Shown: piece by piece, positions 42,437 through 54,717 of the stretch
Numbering within the stretch: position 1 is the first letter of the stretch
Layout: each line of letters opens with the position of its first letter
DNA from: Roseobacter insulae
GTDB taxonomy: Bacteria; Pseudomonadota; Alphaproteobacteria; Rhodobacterales; Rhodobacteraceae
Direction of reading: 5' to 3'
Assembly: GCF_019375555.1 (NCBI RefSeq)
Contig: NZ_JAHXDN010000001.1
Coordinates: 1 to 64,000 of the forward strand
DNA length: 64,000 bases
Position numbers and translations under genes: made by a program
The notes under the pieces: model-generated
Seen by the model: the letters and a program-made list of their open reading frames with translations, nothing else
Database searches by the model: none
Told to the model about the DNA's origin: nothing

Positions 42437-45058
42437 ATGGACAATCTGGTGTTCACATTTGCTGACCGCAAGGAAGCAGGTCAGAAACTGGCCAGCGAGC
42501 TGGCGGGCCGAAAACTGGATGACCCGGTGATCTTTGCCTTGCCGCGCGGCGGTGTGCCCGTCGCGGCCGAGGTCGCGCGCCGCCTGAAGGCGCCGCTTGA
42601 TCTGCTGCTGGTGCGCAAGATCGGCACGCCTGGCAATCCGGAAGTAGCGCTTGGTGCGATCGTTGAAGGGATCAACGCGCAGGTCGTGATCAATCAGGAC
42701 ATCCTGCAACTGTCCGGCGCGGACATGGACTATCTGGAACGGTCCTACGCAGGCGCACTGGCCGAACTTGACCGCCGAAAGCGACGCTTGATCGGGGACC
42801 GGGACAGGCTTGACCCGGCGGGCCGAACCGCAATCGTGGTCGATGACGGCCTCGCAACAGGGGCCACCATGAAAGCGGCGCTGATCGCGCTGCGGCGCAA
42901 CGGGGCGCCCATGATCATCGTGGCATTGCCCGTTGCGCCGAAAAAAGCATTGGCTGAACTGAACGCCTACGCCGATGAGATCCTCTGTCTGAACGCCGCT
43001 ACCGGGTTTCACGGGATGGGCGGATTTTTCCGCGACTTCCATCAGCTATCGGATGCGGAGACCGTCGCCCTGCTCCGGCAGTGTTGGAAACCCGAGGCAT
43101 CGGTCCACACGCGAAAGGTGGTAATCCCCCCGGTGGGCCTTGTCGGGGCGTTGACGATCCCGAAGAACCCCGTCGGCCTTGTCATTTTCGCCCATGGCAG
43201 CGGGTCGGGCTCCCGCGACCGGCGCGTGGCGGGGACGCTGAACGAACGGGGTTGTGCGACACTTCTTTTCAATCTGCTGACACCGGATGAAGCGCAGGTT
43301 CGCAGAAACCTGTCCGACATCGCCCTGCTTGCCGAACGCCTCGTCGGCGCTTCGATGTGGGCGGTATCCGAACCCGATCTCGCCGACCTGCCGCTCGCCA
43401 TCTTTGGTGCCGACACGGGCGCGGGTGCCGCGCTGGTCGCAGCCGCCGACCTGAAGGACCGCGTGGCCTGCGTGGTATCACGCGGCGAACGCCCCGATCT
43501 GGCGGGCCCGGCCTTGCCACGGGTCAACGCGCCGACACTGCTGGTCGTGGGAAGCCGGGATCATGACGTCATCACGCTGAATGAACAGGCGCTGGCGGCC
43601 ATGAGATGTACGAAAAAACTGCAGATCGTGCCGCGCGCGGGCCACCTGTTCGAAGAACCCGGAACGCTGGACAGGGTGGTCGAACATGCTGCGACATGGA
43701 TGACACAATACCTCAGGCACCCCGCCGATCCACCCCGCGCAGCTGCAAGCCCGACGCCGGACGGGGATCTCGCTGTCCTGCGGCGCGCGGCAGAACCGCT
43801 TCCGGACATCAACGACCCTTCTTTTGGCGCGTGTTTCGATCGTTTCGGGACGCACCGCGTTGTGCTTCTGGGGGAGGCCTCGCATGGCACGTCAGAGTTC
43901 TATCGCGCCCGCGCCGCGATCACCCGACGGCTAATCGAAGCACACGGATTTTCCATTGTTGCCGTGGAAGCAGACTGGCCCGACGCTGCGGCCATCGACC
44001 GGCACGTGCGGCGCAGCCCGCACCGCCCGATGTCCAAAGCCGCCTTCGCCCGGTTCCCGACGTGGATGTGGCGCAACACGGATGTCGAGGCCTTCGTCAC
44101 CTACCTGCGAGATCATAACAGCACGCGGTACCCGGATGATCGCGTCAGTTTTCACGGTCTCGACCTTTACAACATGAACGCGTCCATTTCTGCGGTGCTG
44201 GCGTATCTCGACCGGGTCGACACATCGGCGGCACAGGTTGCGCGTGCCCGCTATGCCTGCCTGTCACCGTGGTCACGTGAACCTGCCGCCTACGGGCGCG
44301 CGGCACTGGCGCATGGCTTTGCCATCTGCGAGAACCCGGTCACCAGCACCTTGGTCGATCTGCTCGAACAGCAACTGGCCTATGCCCGGCACGATGGTGA
44401 TCAGTTTTTTGACGCCGCTCAGAATGCGCGGCTCGTGGTCAACGCGGAACGCTATTACCGGACAATGTATTTCGGCTCGCATGTCTCCTGGAACCTGCGC
44501 GATCAGCACATGTTCGAGACGCTGCACCAGATCATGGATCATGCGGGGCAAGACAGGAAAGTCGTTGTCTGGGCTCATAATTCTCATATCGGGGATGCCC
44601 GGTTTACCGATATGGGCCGCAAACACGGAGAGCTGAACATCGGCCAGCTGGCACGCGAGGCATTTGGCGAAGAGGCCGCTCTCGTCGGGTTCGGCACGGC
44701 GTCTGGCACCGTTGCTGCTGCCTCCGAATGGGACGCGCCGATGGAGATCAAGACGATCCGGCCGCCCCGTGCCGACAGCTACGAGGGTCTTTGCCGGGCG
44801 GTGGATATCGAGCGGTTCCTGTTCGATTTCAGGGCCAAGGAGAACGACGATCTGCGCGGTGTTCTGAGCGCGCCCAGACTGGCGCGCTACATCGGCGTGA
44901 TCTACCGGCCCGAGACGGAGAGAACGAGCCACTACAGCACTGCAATCCTGCCTCATCAATACGACGCATTCGTCTGGTTCGACCACACCCATGCGGTCAC
45001 CCCACTGCCCACGATTGCCGCGAAAGGCGGGAGTGAAACATACCCCTTTGGCCTCTGA
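42437..45058 (+). CDS. Phosphoribosyltransferase / alpha-beta hydrolase / erythromycin esterase-like triple fusion
   Basis: 873 residues from ATG 42437. Domain 1 (about 1-215) is a PRTase with [17 protein letters not shown] and the PRPP loop [17 protein letters not shown]. Domain 2 (about 225-430) is a dienelactone-hydrolase-like alpha/beta fold with [20 protein letters not shown]; the usual nucleophile strand reads [14 protein letters not shown], so the Ser is not evident. Domain 3 (about 455-865) is erythromycin-esterase-like: [67 protein letters not shown]. Separate genes for these occur in other genomes' dormancy clusters. The substrate is unknown. Confidence 0.88.
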   Translation: MDNLVFTFADRKEAGQKLASELAGRKLDDPVIFALPRGGVPVAAEVARRLKAPLDLLLVRKIGTPGNPEVALGAIVEGINAQVVINQDILQLSGADMDYLERSYAGALAELDRRKRRLIGDRDRLDPAGRTAIVVDDGLATGATMKAALIALRRNGAPMIIVALPVAPKKALAELNAYADEILCLNAATGFHGMGGFFRDFHQLSDAETVALLRQCWKPEASVHTRKVVIPPVGLVGALTIPKNPVGLVIFAHGSGSGSRDRRVAGTLNERGCATLLFNLLTPDEAQVRRNLSDIALLAERLVGASMWAVSEPDLADLPLAIFGADTGAGAALVAAADLKDRVACVVSRGERPDLAGPALPRVNAPTLLVVGSRDHDVITLNEQALAAMRCTKKLQIVPRAGHLFEEPGTLDRVVEHAATWMTQYLRHPADPPRAAASPTPDGDLAVLRRAAEPLPDINDPSFGACFDRFGTHRVVLLGEASHGTSEFYRARAAITRRLIEAHGFSIVAVEADWPDAAAIDRHVRRSPHRPMSKAAFARFPTWMWRNTDVEAFVTYLRDHNSTRYPDDRVSFHGLDLYNMNASISAVLAYLDRVDTSAAQVARARYACLSPWSREPAAYGRAALAHGFAICENPVTSTLVDLLEQQLAYARHDGDQFFDAAQNARLVVNAERYYRTMYFGSHVSWNLRDQHMFETLHQIMDHAGQDRKVVVWAHNSHIGDARFTDMGRKHGELNIGQLAREAFGEEAALVGFGTASGTVAAASEWDAPMEIKTIRPPRADSYEGLCRAVDIERFLFDFRAKENDDLRGVLSAPRLARYIGVIYRPETERTSHYSTAILPHQYDAFVWFDHTHAVTPLPTIAAKGGSETYPFGL

Positions 45059-45153
45059 TCGCCAGACCCGGCGGCGCATTGCAAAAAACCGTCCCAAGCA
45101 CGCAGAACATCCCAGCCACGGCCAACCCGCCGACCGGCATCATCGCGTGCAGA

Positions 45154-45167
45154 TTGATCTTGGTCAG
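45154..45167 (+). promoter_or_regulatory. FNR-like box TTGAT-CTTG-GTCAG
   Basis: Two bases depart from full symmetry. It stands 58 bases before the start of the acyl-CoA synthetase and would drive the four-gene operon. Confidence 0.6.
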
Positions 45168-45225
45168 TCGGTCCGAATTTGCCCTTGGTAACCTGCCTCA
45201 GCACCGGCGGATGGAGGCTGTTCGC

Positions 45226-46967
<1,742 letters not shown>

Positions 46968-46968
<1 letters not shown>

Positions 46969-48971
46969 TGACCGACACATTAGACAAACCGCATCTGGAC
47001 CACGCCCATGTGCGCAGCCTGTTAAAGGAAATGATCCGCATCCGCCGGTTCGAGGACACATGCGCGGAGCTGTACACCCTGCAGAAAATCCGCGGGTTTC
47101 TGCATCTTTACGACGGCGAGGAAGCGATTGCTGCGGGCATCATTCCCCTGCTGGGCGCAAAGGATCGCATTGTCGCCACCTACCGTGAGCATGGGCATGC
47201 CCTGGCCCGTGGCGTGCCGATGGGCGCAATTCTTGCGGAGATGTACGGCAAGGCTCAGGGCTGCGCCGGCGGGCGTGGCGGGTCGATGCATCTTTTCAGC
47301 CGGGATCACAATTTCTATGGTGGCAACGCAATCGTCGGTGGCGGCTTGCCTCTGGCTGTTGGTCTCGGGCTTGCCGACCGGATGGCCTCCGGCGGTGCGG
47401 TCACGGCGTGTTTTTTCGGCGAGGGAGCCGTGGCCGAAGGTGAATTTCACGAAAGCCTGAACCTTGCCGCGCTATGGCGTCTTCCGGTTCTTTTTATTTG
47501 CGAAAACAACGGCTACGCGATGGGGTCGGCGCTGGATCTGACAGAAGCGCAAACCGACATCGGCGCCAAGGTGCGAAGCTATGGCATTGACGCTCAGACC
47601 GTTGACGGCATGGATGTGGTTGCCGTCGAAGTTGCCGCGCGTCAGGCGTTAAAGGCCATTGCGGACACCGGCAGGCCGCAGTTTCTCGAATGCAAAACCT
47701 ACCGGTTCCGCGCTCACTCCATGTTCGATGCACAGCTTTACAGGTCCAAAGAGGAAATTGCCGAGTGGCGCGAAAAAGGCCCCATCGTGCGGTTCGGCAC
47801 CTGGCTCGCCCAGTCCGGCCTGCTGCATGAGCCCGAGGTAGCCAACATCACCGCCGAGGTCGACGCGGAAATCGCCGAGGCCGTCGCCTATGCGGATCGT
47901 GGCAGCGACGAGCCGGTGTCTGATCTGACGCGCTTTGTCATGGCACCCGAACGCCCCGCGCCGCCGGTTCCGGAACCGCCCGGCAAGATCGTGACGACAA
48001 CCTACCGCGAGGCTGTAAAGGCCGCGATCACCGACGCGATGACCCGCGACGACCGGGTGTTCCTGATGGGCGAGGACGTGGGCCGCTACGGCGGGTGCTA
48101 CGCAGTCAGCAAGGGCCTGCTGGACAAATTCGGCCCGGACCGGGTGCGCGATACGCCCCTGTCTGAATCCGGGTTTACCGGTGCGGGGATCGGGGCGGCG
48201 ATAGCTGACATGCGCCCCATCGTGGAACTGATGACGGTCAACTTTTCCCTGCTGGCACTGGACCAGATCCTTAACACCGCGGCCACGCTGCGGCACATGT
48301 CCAACAACCAGTTCGGCGTGCCGCTTGTGATCCGCATGGCCACCGGCGCGGGCAAGCAACTCGCGGCACAGCATTCGCATAGTCTGGAAGGCTGGTATGC
48401 ACATATCCCCGGGCTGCGGGTGCTGGCGCCTGCCACGCTGGAGGACGCGCGCGGCATGCTCTGGACCGCGTTGCAGGATCCCGACCCGGTGCTGATTTTC
48501 GAGAACGTGATGCTTTACAACCGCGAAGGCGCCTTGGCGGAAAACGCCGGTGCCGTGGACATCGACCGGGCTGTTGTGCGCGCGCAGGGGACCGATATCA
48601 CCCTGATCACCTACGGGGGGTCGCTCTTCAAGACGCTGGACGCTGCCCAAGCGCTCGCCAGAGACGGCATTTCGGCGGAGGTGATCGACCTGCGCTCCCT
48701 GCGGCCCCTGGATATGGACCCGATTGTTGCATCCGTCGCCAAAACCCACCGCGCGCTGGTGGTCGACGAGGGATGGAAAAGCGGCAGTCTGGCGGCGGAG
48801 ATCGGGATGCGGCTGGCCGAAGACTCGTTCTTCGATCTGGACGCGCCGCTGGCGCGGGTCTGCAGCGCGGAAGTGCCGATCCCCTATGCGCACCACCTTG
48901 AACAAGCCGCGATTCCGCAGACGGACAAGATCGTCGCGGCAGCGCGCAAGCTGATGGAGGCCACCCCGTGA
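46968..48971 (+). CDS. TPP-dependent 2-oxoacid dehydrogenase E1, alpha and beta fused
   Basis: 667 residues. The alpha part (about 1-310) has [29 protein letters not shown], and the TPP motif [20 protein letters not shown] to CENNGYAMG. The beta part (about 335-667) starts [20 protein letters not shown] and has [20 protein letters not shown] and [13 protein letters not shown]. This fits pyruvate or acetoin-type E1. The start overlaps the ligase stop by four bases (ATGA). E1 fusions like this are less common than separate subunits. Confidence 0.92.
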
Positions 48972-50197
48972 GCTGTTTTCTGATGCCCTCTCTGGGCGCT
49001 GATATGGAGGCCGGAACCTTGGTAGAAAAATTGGTAGCTCCCGGTGACACCGTGCGACGCGGTGACGTCATCGGGGCGGTTGAAACGCAAAAGGGTGTCA
49101 TCGAGATCGAGGTGTTCGAGGACGGCATTCTTGCAGACTGGCTGGTCAAAACCGGCGAGAAAGTCCCGGTCGGCACACCCCTTGCCACGATTCGCGGCGC
49201 AGGCGACCCCGCCCCGCCGGACCTGCCCAAACCCAAGCCGCCGGAACCAACCCCGCGCGAGGCACCGCAGCCCGTCGATCCGGTCGCGGACCCCCCGGCA
49301 CCCGAAGAGGTGCCGCTGACAGACCCGGTGCCAACCGGCCCCACGCCGGAGATCCCGCAGACCCCGGACGTGGAAATCCCACCACCCGACAGCCAACGCC
49401 GTCGCATCACGCCAGCCGCACGACGCCTTGCGGCGGAACGCGGGGTTGATCTGTCGCGGCTCGACGTGACCTCTTCCGGGGTCATCTCCCGCGCCCGGAT
49501 CGAGGCAGCCGCGCCGGATCCGCCATCGGCACCCGACCCGGGCATGCGCGGCGCGATTGCCGCCGCGATGTCGCGCTCCAAACGGGAGATACCGCATTAC
49601 TATCTTTCGCATGAGGTGGATCTGACCGCGGTGGATGCTTTCGTGACCGCAGCCAATGCTGCCCGCCCGCCCGATACCCGTATCCTGCCGGGCGCGGTCT
49701 ATGCCCGCGCGGTTGCAGAGGCTCTTGTCAAATATCCGGAATTCAACGGCTACTTCACCGATGGTCATTTTGAGCCCAGCGATGTCGTCAACCTCGGTTT
49801 CGCCATCACCCTGCGCGGCGGGGGCCTGATTGCCCCCGCGCTTCTGGACGCCGGCACCGTGGATCTCGATGCGCTGATGCAGGCCCTGCGCGACCTTGTT
49901 ACCCGCGTCCGGGCAGGCCGGTTTCGGGCGCGCGAACTGTCCGATGCGACGATCACGCTCTCCAGCCTTGGCGAGCGCGGCGTCGATCAGCTGCATGGTG
50001 TCATCTATCCGCCGCAGGTCGCGATTGTCGGGATCGGAACGCCCCGGCTGCGCCCGTGGGTCCGCGACGGCAAGGTCACGCCCCGTCTGGCGGCAACCCT
50101 GACGCTCGCCGCGGATCACAGGGTCAGCGATGGCCGGCGGGGGGCCTCGTTTCTCAGATCGATCGACGGATTTTTGCAGGAGCCCGGGACACTATGA
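48968..50197 (+). CDS. Dihydrolipoamide acyltransferase (E2)
   Basis: GTG start overlapping the E1 stop (GTGA). 409 residues: lipoyl domain 1-78 with Lys42 in [15 protein letters not shown], a long Pro-rich linker (80-140), an E3/E1-binding domain ([20 protein letters not shown], about 140-170) and the catalytic domain ending in [13 protein letters not shown] (His384, Asp388). No lipoamide dehydrogenase is encoded nearby, so a shared E3 must be used. It transfers the acyl group to CoA or perhaps to the carrier protein encoded next. Confidence 0.92.
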   Translation: MSCFLMPSLGADMEAGTLVEKLVAPGDTVRRGDVIGAVETQKGVIEIEVFEDGILADWLVKTGEKVPVGTPLATIRGAGDPAPPDLPKPKPPEPTPREAPQPVDPVADPPAPEEVPLTDPVPTGPTPEIPQTPDVEIPPPDSQRRRITPAARRLAAERGVDLSRLDVTSSGVISRARIEAAAPDPPSAPDPGMRGAIAAAMSRSKREIPHYYLSHEVDLTAVDAFVTAANAARPPDTRILPGAVYARAVAEALVKYPEFNGYFTDGHFEPSDVVNLGFAITLRGGGLIAPALLDAGTVDLDALMQALRDLVTRVRAGRFRARELSDATITLSSLGERGVDQLHGVIYPPQVAIVGIGTPRLRPWVRDGKVTPRLAATLTLAADHRVSDGRRGASFLRSIDGFLQEPGTL

Positions 50198-50442
50198 CCC
50201 ATGCGGATGCGGAAACCGCCCTGCGCGAGGAATTGCACAGGATCGCCCCCGATATCGACGTCGCACAGATCGACGCGGATGCGGACCTGCGGGAGGAATT
50301 CGACATCGATTCAATGGACTTCCTGACCCTCGTCACCGCGTTGTCGAAAAGGTTGGAGATCGAGATGCCGGATGCCGACTACCCCAGGATGCAGAGCTTC
50401 AACGCGCTTGTCCTCTATCTGGCGGGCAAGTCCGGCCAATGA
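50194..50442 (+). CDS. Acyl carrier protein
   Basis: 82 residues read from ATG 50194, overlapping the E2 stop (ATGA). The phosphopantetheine site is Ser40 in FDIDSMDFL. Helices 1-4 fit an ACP (LREELHRIAPDIDVAQIDAD, MQSFNALVLYLAGK). It is the fourth gene of the ligase-E1-E2 operon, an unusual partner for a 2-oxoacid dehydrogenase. It ends directly against the convergent amidotransferase gene. Confidence 0.9.
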   Translation: MTHADAETALREELHRIAPDIDVAQIDADADLREEFDIDSMDFLTLVTALSKRLEIEMPDADYPRMQSFNALVLYLAGKSGQ

Positions 50443-51267
50443 TCAGCCGGGGCGCAACATCGGCGCCATGTCCAGACGGTAATCCTCGCCCACACGAAAC
50501 ACCGTCTCATTGGGCACCTCGTACCAGTCTTCACCAAAGGTGACCGGCTCCGACGCGATCTCGATTGCCTGATAGGCGGTTTTTGGGTCGTGATGCACAT
50601 GGGGCTGGCCGCAGATCGGGCAGTCGAAAATGTGATCGCGCGGCAGGTAGTAGAGCGACCGGTTCAGCCGCGACCCGACCATATGCGTGCCATCTGTCAG
50701 TACGATGTTCAGACCCACCCGCGCGTCGCGGTCGATCTCTGCCGACCACGCCACAATCTGCGCCAGACCGGCCCGCACTGTCGCCAGCAAGCCACGTTCG
50801 GGATGCTGCAGAAACAGGCTGAGCAGGTAGCGGAATATATGCTCGCTGTCGGTTGTGCCGCTGATCTCGGTGCGGTGAAGCGGGTCCATGTGTTCCAGCA
50901 GCCTGAACCTCACCCGATCGAAATTGGGGATCGTCCCATTATGCGCGAAAATCCAGCGGCCATGATGAAAGGGGTGGGTGTTTTCAATGCTCGTTCCCCC
51001 CACGGTCGCGCGCCGCACATGGGCCACCACCGTTTTTGCATAGACCCGCGCCGCTTTGCGGGTGAAATGTTCGCCATGAAACGCAGCCCACACCTGCTTT
51101 TCGATCATCGGCACACCGTCGGGATAGTCGGCAACGCCCCAGCCGTGGCCATGGGCGTAGCCCTGCATGTCGCCCTTGCTTTGCGCCATCAGCGCGTTTT
51201 GCGCTTTGACGAGACCGCATTCGACCTTGGTCGGTTCATTGGCGTGCATTGCATACAGTCGGCACAT
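50443..51267 (-). CDS. Class II glutamine amidotransferase (YafJ-like)
   Basis: 274 residues starting MCRLYAMHANEPTKVECGLV, so Cys2 becomes the N-terminal nucleophile after Met removal. GHGWGVADYPDG, THPFHHGRWIFAHNGTIPNF and TDSEHIFRYLLSLFLQHP are family landmarks. It is a stand-alone N-terminal-nucleophile hydrolase; its acceptor is unknown. Its minus-strand start faces the PGM1-type gene across a shared FNR-like box. Confidence 0.92.
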   Translation of the reverse strand: MCRLYAMHANEPTKVECGLVKAQNALMAQSKGDMQGYAHGHGWGVADYPDGVPMIEKQVWAAFHGEHFTRKAARVYAKTVVAHVRRATVGGTSIENTHPFHHGRWIFAHNGTIPNFDRVRFRLLEHMDPLHRTEISGTTDSEHIFRYLLSLFLQHPERGLLATVRAGLAQIVAWSAEIDRDARVGLNIVLTDGTHMVGSRLNRSLYYLPRDHIFDCPICGQPHVHHDPKTAYQAIEIASEPVTFGEDWYEVPNETVFRVGEDYRLDMAPMLRPG

Positions 51268-51320
51268 GGGTCGGGTCCTCTCGCTTCACCGCAGAAATTA
51301 GCAGGTCCTGCGGGCGCGGA

Positions 51321-51360
51321 CTGATCTTGATCAAAACTGAGTCCGGTTGCGTGTTATAGT
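51321..51360. promoter_or_regulatory. FNR-like box and -10 element between divergent genes
   Basis: CTGAT-CTTG-ATCAA (51321-51334) has one half-site mismatch. On the plus strand a TATAGT (51355-51360) follows at the right spacing, so a class II FNR promoter would start near 51367-51369. That is the ATG of the next gene, which has no ribosome site, pointing to a leaderless message. On the minus strand the box lies 53 bases before the amidotransferase. Confidence 0.65.
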
Positions 51361-51367
51361 CGACGCT

Positions 51368-52792
51368 ATGCCCAATTTTTCACCAACTGTTGAGCATGCG
51401 GGGGAGGACATCGCCAAAGCGCTTGTGCGCGATGAGCCTGCGTTCCTGTCCGCGCTGGATTTTGGGCCCTGTGTCAGACAGGGCACCGGCGACGGGCCAT
51501 CGCTTCTGATCGGAGATTCGTCGGAGATTGCGCTTTTGTCGGCGGACAACGGGTCGCGGCTGGAGCATCGGATGGCCTTGCTTGCCCGGCGCGGGGATCA
51601 CGTGCTGCTGCGCCGTCGTGACCCGGATTTCGAAGACTATCTGAGCACGTCCCTGGGTCTTGCAAACGTGACGTTCCACGAAGGCGACCCGCGCAGCCAT
51701 GTGCCGCTGACCAAGCAGGCATGGACATCACAGGCATGGGTCGACACCTTCGCCGCACTTGCCGATCAGGCAAAGGGGCTGACCATCAAGTCTTATATAA
51801 CAACCGGCCATATATGGCGGCTGGCGCAGCGCATCGGCGAGCGCTGCGGCCGCGTCATCCACGTCTGCGGTCCGTCGCCGCAGATCACAAGGCGGGCGAA
51901 CGACAAGCTTTGGTTTGCGCAGGTGGCACGGCGCGTGCTGGGCGAAAACGCCACGCCGCCCACCCTTTCTGCCTATGGGCCGGCTGCGACAGCGGGACTC
52001 GTTCAGCGGATCGGCAAGACCGCCGACCATGTCATCGTAAAAGTGCCCGACAGCGCCGGCTCCGCCGGTAATCTGCGGCTCGATAGTACGGTGGTGCGCG
52101 GCATGCCCCTCGCCGACCTCAGGACGTTCCTGCTGGAGCGCCTCTATGCCCTCGGCTGGCACGACCGCTACCCGGTTCTGGTCGGCGTCTGGGATGAAGG
52201 CGTCGAAAGCAGCCCGTCGGTCCAGCTTTGGCTGCCTCATGCGGCGGCGGGGCCCCCGCAGGTCGAGGGCGTTTTCGAACAGCATGTGCAGACCGGCGCG
52301 GCCACCTTTGTCGGCGCCTCCCAATCGACCTTGGGGCGCGGGCTTCAAAACCGCCTGCGCCTGGACGCCAGGCGCCTTGCCGCCGTTTTCCAGCAATTGG
52401 GATATTACGGCAGATGCAGCCTCGACGCGGTCATTTGCCGGTCCCCGAGGGCGGCCCCCACGATTCACTGGATCGAATGCAACGCGCGGTGGGGCGGCGT
52501 TTCCATCCCCATGACCGTGGCACGCCAGCTGGGAGACAGCCGAACGCGCCGCGCCATTTCCATCGCACAGGAAGTGATGCCCGACCGGCACATGACAACC
52601 CGGGACCAACTGCTTTTGCTGCAGGACCTGTTGCTCAGGGTTGATCGGCAGACCACGGGCATCGTGATCCTGTCCCCACCCGACAGTTCCAGGGGGCTTG
52701 CCGCAAACCTCTTCGCCATCGCCGAGACGCAGCGCGCTGCCGCTGACCTGTTGCGCGACGCAATGCACAGGCTCATCAGGGCCGCGGAGTAG
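51368..52792 (+). CDS. PGM1-type peptide ligase-like ATP-grasp protein
   Basis: 474 residues from ATG 51368 (a TTG at 51347 is possible). The N-terminal half resembles a preATP-grasp domain (LLIGDSSEIALLSADNGSRL, ITTGHIWRLAQRIGERCGRV). The ATP-grasp part has VIVKVPDSAGSAGNLRLDS (lysine of the grasp) and TIHWIECNARWGGVSIPMTV with the metal-binding E-x-N. The match to PGM1-like peptide ligases from peptide natural product pathways is by layout. Substrates are unknown; the neighbouring glutamine amidotransferase might supply ammonia or act on the product. Confidence 0.75.
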   Translation: MPNFSPTVEHAGEDIAKALVRDEPAFLSALDFGPCVRQGTGDGPSLLIGDSSEIALLSADNGSRLEHRMALLARRGDHVLLRRRDPDFEDYLSTSLGLANVTFHEGDPRSHVPLTKQAWTSQAWVDTFAALADQAKGLTIKSYITTGHIWRLAQRIGERCGRVIHVCGPSPQITRRANDKLWFAQVARRVLGENATPPTLSAYGPAATAGLVQRIGKTADHVIVKVPDSAGSAGNLRLDSTVVRGMPLADLRTFLLERLYALGWHDRYPVLVGVWDEGVESSPSVQLWLPHAAAGPPQVEGVFEQHVQTGAATFVGASQSTLGRGLQNRLRLDARRLAAVFQQLGYYGRCSLDAVICRSPRAAPTIHWIECNARWGGVSIPMTVARQLGDSRTRRAISIAQEVMPDRHMTTRDQLLLLQDLLLRVDRQTTGIVILSPPDSSRGLAANLFAIAETQRAAADLLRDAMHRLIRAAE

Positions 52793-53063
52793 CGATGCCC
52801 GGTATCCGCGTGGCGGGCGGGGCAGCTGTGGCAGGGTTGAGACGTTAAGCGATTGATCCAACGCAATCATCGCGGAATAAAGGGCGCTATACTTGGCATC
52901 AGGCCAACCCCCATGGAGCGCGTGAATGGTTTTCATCACCTTGCAAACTGCCCCGGACATCCTCAGCAACACGGCGCTGGAAAAGACCCGCAGGCACCCG
53001 CGCCGGTCAGGGCAGACGCCACGCCCCATTCACATTCACGGTACAGGTCGGTAATCGACATTC
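52793..53063. other. Intergenic region before the flavoprotein
   Basis: No gene and no FNR-like box were seen in these 271 bases. Confidence 0.4.
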
Positions 53064-54383
53064 ATGCGCGCCTATGTCCTGATACCCCTCTACCTTTTTG
53101 TGGTCTGCCTGCCGGTCTTGCTGTCATGGGCAAGCGGTATGCCCGCCCGATCGTTTCGCAACGATCTTGCCTCCGGCCTCGGTCTGCTGGCATTTGCAAT
53201 GATCCTGGTGGAATTCGTGCTGTCGGGCCGGTTCCGCTCGGTCTCGTCCGGTCTGGGCCTTGATATCACCATCCGCTTTCACCAGCTGGTCGCCCGAACG
53301 GCGCTGGCTTTCGCATTGGTGCATCCGTTTTTGTACCAATGGCTGCCCGGTCCGTCCAGACCGTGGGATCCGACCCGCCAACTCACCCTTACGAGCGATT
53401 TTGTCAGCCTGTTGTCCGGGATACTGGCCTTTGTGCTGCTGCCGGCTTTTGTCCTGTTGTCAATGAAACACGATGATCTGGACTACAGGTACGAGACATG
53501 GCGGCTGATCCACGGGCTTGGCGCTTTGCTGATCGCCGGTCTGCTGCTGCACCACGCGCTGAGTGCCGGGCGCTACAGCGCTGACCCGATGATGATCTGG
53601 ATGTGGGGCACGATGACCGCCATCGCTGCATTCTCGCTGCTTGCCGTCTATGTTCTGAAACCCGCCTATCAGGCGGCACATCGCTGGCGCGTGTCCTCGG
53701 TGGCGCGACTCACGCCCCGGCAATGGGGGGTGACGATCACCCCGGACGGCCATGCCGGCACGCCTTACAAGGCCGGTCAATTTGTCTGGCTCAACATCGG
53801 CCACAGCCCCTTTTCCCTGCGCGAGAATCCGTTTTCGATCAGCTCCGCCCCCAGCGCGGGGCCGGACATGAGCTTTGTCATCAAGGAACTGGGAGATTTC
53901 ACATCGACCCTTGACCAGATCGAGATCGGCGAGAAAGCCTATATCGACGGACCCCACGGCACACTGACGGTCGATGGTCGCGACGAACCCGGCATCGCCC
54001 TGATTGCGGGTGGCGTGGGGATCGCACCCCTGATCGGCATCCTGCGGGACCTGCATCTGGCACAGGACGCCCGGCAAAGGGTACTGGTCTACGGCAACCG
54101 CGCAGAAGAGCAGATCGTGTTCCAGGATGAAATCGACCGGCTGGCCAAGAGTGAGAACACCCAGGTCGTCTACGTACTGCAGGAGCCGCCGGACTACTGG
54201 TTCGGACCAAGCGGCCTTATTGACGCCGGTCTGATCACCCGCACCTTTGACAAGGGGCAGTTCGGCAGCTGGCTTTTCGTTTTATGCGGGCCAACAGCGA
54301 TGATGACCAGCGTGGAGGAAGCTTTGATGGAGCATGGCGTTGCGCCGGATCGCATCCTGTCGGAACGGTTCCAGTATGATTAG
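53064..54383 (+). CDS. Ferric reductase-like transmembrane flavoprotein
   Basis: 439 residues. Six membrane helices (about 1-205) carry the paired heme-ligand histidines of the ferric reductase domain in VHPFLYQWL and LIHGLGALLIAGLLLHHALS. The FAD part follows (LRENPFSISSAPS, about 256-268), then the NAD part (LIAGGVGIAPLIGILRDL and LFVLCGPTAMMTSVEEAL). It would pass electrons across the membrane to metal or oxygen species. The stop lies within the next small frame. Confidence 0.92.
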   Translation: MRAYVLIPLYLFVVCLPVLLSWASGMPARSFRNDLASGLGLLAFAMILVEFVLSGRFRSVSSGLGLDITIRFHQLVARTALAFALVHPFLYQWLPGPSRPWDPTRQLTLTSDFVSLLSGILAFVLLPAFVLLSMKHDDLDYRYETWRLIHGLGALLIAGLLLHHALSAGRYSADPMMIWMWGTMTAIAAFSLLAVYVLKPAYQAAHRWRVSSVARLTPRQWGVTITPDGHAGTPYKAGQFVWLNIGHSPFSLRENPFSISSAPSAGPDMSFVIKELGDFTSTLDQIEIGEKAYIDGPHGTLTVDGRDEPGIALIAGGVGIAPLIGILRDLHLAQDARQRVLVYGNRAEEQIVFQDEIDRLAKSENTQVVYVLQEPPDYWFGPSGLIDAGLITRTFDKGQFGSWLFVLCGPTAMMTSVEEALMEHGVAPDRILSERFQYD

Positions 54384-54483
54384 ATGGTTTCGACAGCGTA
54401 CAGAGGAAGAGCGCGTCCGATGGGCGGTGATCATCACCAGCATCTTGGTTGTCTGCGTCCTTCTGGCCTTCGCGCTGAGATGA
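54376..54483 (+). CDS. 35-residue single-helix membrane protein
   Basis: ATG 54376 sits eight bases before the end of the flavoprotein gene (ATGATTAG), so translation could be coupled. The product begins MIRWFRQRTEEERVRWA, then a membrane helix VIITSILVVCVLLAFAL and a final Arg. Charge distribution puts the N-terminus in the cytoplasm. It may be a small subunit of the reductase. No similar protein is recalled; the coupling and helix are the support. Confidence 0.6.
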   Translation: MIRWFRQRTEEERVRWAVIITSILVVCVLLAFALR

Positions 54484-54621
54484 TCACCGTGGTGACCCGG
54501 GTGCCCGGACGGCAAGGTTCTGTGCCGCGGGTCGGATGAGAGGTACGGCCACGGCCACCGGGGCGGCCCTTCCGGCTCATCGGCCTTTCGGGTGCGAATT
54601 GGCGTCATTTGACACCCGGGT

Positions 54622-54635
54622 TTGATCCACATCAG
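54622..54635 (+). promoter_or_regulatory. FNR-like box TTGAT-CCAC-ATCAG
   Basis: One mismatch in ten. It lies 82 bases before the Usp gene. Confidence 0.65.
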
Positions 54636-54717
54636 TTCAATAATGAGCCGATGCGTCATGATGGCCGGTGCCGCGCCTGTGCATCTTCGCAAGGAAGGCA
54701 AGAACCGGAGATTCGAT

